DNA of 64,000 bases. Source: an uncultured bacterium (GTDB lineage: Bacteria; Bacillota; Clostridia; Oscillospirales; Ruminococcaceae). Positions 62,213 to 64,000 of this stretch are shown piece after piece. Position 1 is the first letter of the stretch; every line of letters begins with the position of its first letter. Location: assembly GCA_934875375.1 (NCBI GenBank), contig CAKXHL010000003.1, positions 62,001-126,000 on the forward strand, written 5' to 3'. A model generated the notes under the pieces. That model saw only the letters and a list, made by a program, of their open reading frames with translations, was not told the origin of the DNA and did not search any database. Made by a program: the position numbers and the translations under genes.

Positions 62213-63058
62213 ATGAACCGAAAGCTGCGCGATTTTCTTTTGATGACCGGCGGCACCGTTTTGGTAGCCATTGGCCTGTACTACTTTAAAATGCCCAACC
62301 ACTTTTCCACCGGCGGCGTATCTGGTATTTCTATTATCCTCGGTGCTCTGATTCCAGGATTGTCCACTGGTACGATCAACTTTCTCATCAACATGCTGCT
62401 TCTTTTGCTGGGCTTTTTGGTATTCGGCAGAGGATTTGGTGCCAAAACCGCTTATGCCAGCGCCTTGATGTCCAGCATTGTCTGGGTGCTGGAACGGGTG
62501 CAGCCAATGGATGCTCCTTTTACCGACGAGCCGTTGCTGGAGCTTTTCTTTGCCGTCGGCCTGCCGGCGGTGGGTTCCGCGATTCTTTTTAATATCGGTG
62601 CGTCTACCGGAGGAACTGATATCATTGCCATGATTGTAAAAAAATACAGCAGCGTTGACATTGGCAAAGCGCTCTTTATCAGTGACTGTTTCATCGTGAT
62701 CACTGCCTGTATCGTTTTTGGTATGCAGACGGGTCTGTTCTCCATTATGGGGCTGGTACTGAAGACACAGGTGGTAGATATGGTGATTGAATCAATCAAC
62801 CTATCCAAATTTTTTACGATTATTACCAGCAATCCGGAACCGATTGTCAAATATATCAATGAAACCCTCAAACGGGGTGCCACAATCGAAGTGGCAGAAG
62901 GTTCTTACAGCCATCAAAAACGCTACATTATTCTTACTGCTACCCGGCGGCATCAGGCAGTAGCCCTTCGCGCTTGTGCCCGACAAATGGATCCCCATGC
63001 GTTTATTATGATTACCAACTCCAGCGAAATCATCGGCAAAGGTTTCAGTGAGCATTGA
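62213..63058 (+). CDS. YitT family membrane protein with DUF2179 domain
   Basis: 281 residues. Five or six membrane segments (residues 8-190; signatures FKMPNHFSTGGVSGISIIL, GTINFLINMLLLLLGF, GASTGGTDIIAMIVKKYSSVDIGKALFISD) followed by a soluble DUF2179 domain (about 200-281, YSHQKRYIILTATRRHQAVALR). Widespread in Firmicutes; transport role suspected but not shown. ATG 62213 follows GAGGGAGGAG. Confidence 0.93.
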   Translation: MNRKLRDFLLMTGGTVLVAIGLYYFKMPNHFSTGGVSGISIILGALIPGLSTGTINFLINMLLLLLGFLVFGRGFGAKTAYASALMSSIVWVLERVQPMDAPFTDEPLLELFFAVGLPAVGSAILFNIGASTGGTDIIAMIVKKYSSVDIGKALFISDCFIVITACIVFGMQTGLFSIMGLVLKTQVVDMVIESINLSKFFTIITSNPEPIVKYINETLKRGATIEVAEGSYSHQKRYIILTATRRHQAVALRACARQMDPHAFIMITNSSEIIGKGFSEH

Positions 63059-63111
63059 TTCCCCTTCCAGATGATAACGGGGTTCCCCCTTTCAGTCATA
63101 TATCATACCTT

Positions 63112-63147
63112 AGAAAAAGTTTCGGGGATCGAAGCTTTTTCTTTTTT
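63112..63147 (+). terminator. Terminator of yitT
   Basis: AGAAAAAG-T-TTCG pairs with CGAA-G-CTTTTTCT (one G-T pair), then TTTTT. Confidence 0.85.
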
Positions 63148-63161
63148 CCGGTGTTTTTTTA

Positions 63162-63226
63162 TGTTATACTAAAAGTACCATCCAGATTGGAAAAAAGGTT
63201 CTATCCACAGGATGGTACCTTTTTTG
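63162..63226 (+). promoter_or_regulatory. Extended -10 promoter and leader hairpin of the GntR gene
   Basis: TGTTATACT (63162-63170) is an extended -10 box without a clear -35. GTACCATCC (63175-63183) pairs perfectly with GGATGGTAC (63210-63218), followed by CTTTTTTG: a terminator-like hairpin that would form at the very start of the transcript, 44 bases before the gene. Confidence 0.55.
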
Positions 63227-63269
63227 CTTTTTAACCGACTCTACCCGGAAAAGGAGGAGAACTATAGAG

Positions 63270-63977
63270 ATGCCTTTTGAAGGAGAACTGCCATTGTACC
63301 AACAACTTGTGGAATTGCTGAAAGAAGAAATTCATGTGGGCAGGTATAAACAAGGACAAAAACTGCCTACCGAACTGGAATTGTGTAAGCTGTACCACGT
63401 CAGCCGCAACACAGTGCGCAGCGCCTTGCAACAGTTGGAAAAAGAGAATCTGCTATTGCGGCAACAGGGAAAGGGAACTTTTGTCAGCAAAAAAAAGTAC
63501 AATCACCATATTGTCCCTGCTCGCAGTTTTACCGATATGTGTCGGGAAATCGGCTGCAAACCTGATGCCAAGGTAATTAAGTCGGTCATCAAAGACCCTT
63601 CTGAGGCAGATGTTGTTTTTCTGGATCTGCGCCCGGAGGCGAAAATTATCGCCATTGAGCGCATCCGATACACTGACGGCGTACCGGTCGAACTGGAGAT
63701 CTCTCATTTTCCGGAGTCCTTTTCTTTTTTGCTCGACGAGGATCTGAACCATTGCTCTATGTTGGAACTTCTGAGGGAAAAATATGGAATCTGGTTTACC
63801 AAGTCCCGCATTTCGCTGGAAGTCACTTTTGCTTCTTACGAAATGTCTCACTATTTATCCGTTCAGAAAGACTATCCCCTTTTGTTGATCAACAGTGAAC
63901 TCAGCGATCAAAACGGAATGCCCAGTTGCCGGTGTGTCCAATATGTAGTCGGAGACAAGTTCAAGATGATCTTGTAA
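63270..63977 (+). CDS. GntR family regulator with UTRA domain (HutC type)
   Basis: 235 residues. N-terminal winged helix (residues 5-70: YKQGQKLPTELELCKLYHVSRNTVRSALQQLE, GKGTFVSKKK), then a UTRA effector domain (about 88-230) that usually binds a sugar phosphate, amino sugar or histidine derivative. ATG 63270 follows GGAGG. Its target operon would lie beyond the right edge. The preceding hairpin may attenuate its expression. Confidence 0.93.
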   Translation: MPFEGELPLYQQLVELLKEEIHVGRYKQGQKLPTELELCKLYHVSRNTVRSALQQLEKENLLLRQQGKGTFVSKKKYNHHIVPARSFTDMCREIGCKPDAKVIKSVIKDPSEADVVFLDLRPEAKIIAIERIRYTDGVPVELEISHFPESFSFLLDEDLNHCSMLELLREKYGIWFTKSRISLEVTFASYEMSHYLSVQKDYPLLLINSELSDQNGMPSCRCVQYVVGDKFKMIL

Positions 63978-64000
63978 CTCTGGATGCGGCCTGCGTTCAC

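Overview
The window is chromosomal DNA of a low-to-moderate GC Firmicute, most likely a spore-forming or formerly spore-forming Clostridia member of the Oscillospiraceae/Ruminococcaceae type. The signs are strong AGGAGG ribosome sites, a T-box ahead of serS, a CIRCE element, GntR/YtrA and PadR regulators, class 1B PyrD with PyrK, an XpaC/TelA pair, a YitT protein, and DUF3502-type lipoprotein solute-binding proteins. All taxonomic statements are inference from gene content.

Layout: 1-4.6 kb holds the 5' part of valS (minus) and a divergent self-regulated GntR-ABC operon. 4.8-16.4 kb is a complete UMP biosynthesis operon on the minus strand (pyrB-pyrC-pyrF-pyrK-pyrD-pyrE-carA-carB, then an AI-2E family permease). 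Its 5' leader contains a 41-codon leader peptide whose stop codon lies inside a perfect intrinsic terminator, preceded by a U-rich tract. This is the architecture of the enterobacterial pyrBI/pyrL attenuator, not of the usual PyrR system of Firmicutes. PyrB carries a fused PyrI-type zinc domain. 16.5-19.5 kb holds serS with its T-box, a CIRCE-controlled Hsp20 and trmO.

19.6-22.8 kb is a decayed island: a chimeric lipoprotein/XRE-TPR reading frame cut by a truncated, frameshifted IS256-type transposase, and degraded secreted-protein genes. tRNA-Thr and tRNA-Asp, a QueG-like iron-sulfur protein and a decayed DUF4097-DUF1700-PadR operon follow. 26.7-32.4 kb carries three tandem paralogous solute-binding lipoproteins without any permease. 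32.9-36.3 kb has a LysR gene and three damaged genes (an antiporter and a YibE gene joined tail to tail by a deletion, and an alkaline phosphatase lacking its catalytic middle).

36.5-39.7 kb encodes a fusion of an endonuclease Q-like PHP nuclease with a UvrD helicase, with two candidate sliding-clamp motifs. tRNA-Arg, tRNA-Leu and a recombinase remnant follow. 41-47 kb is housekeeping: a PH-like protein, a MATE exporter, paired TrkA subunits behind a structured leader, trmN6-like, rsmI and a PiT transporter. 47.3-53 kb holds peptidoglycan-binding and sedolisin proteins plus a run of small overlapping genes that may relate to the spore. 53-64 kb has a phosphodiesterase, biotin ligase, XpaC/TelA, a frameshifted HD protein, a flavodoxin-like protein, an S9 peptidase, an XRE membrane regulator, YitT and a GntR-UTRA regulator.

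How genes work together: the pyr/car operon converts bicarbonate, glutamine and aspartate to UMP (only PRPP supply is elsewhere). The regulator genes mostly control their own neighbours. The best candidate for something undescribed is the pyrL-like attenuator in a Gram-positive; second is the EndoQ-UvrD fusion.
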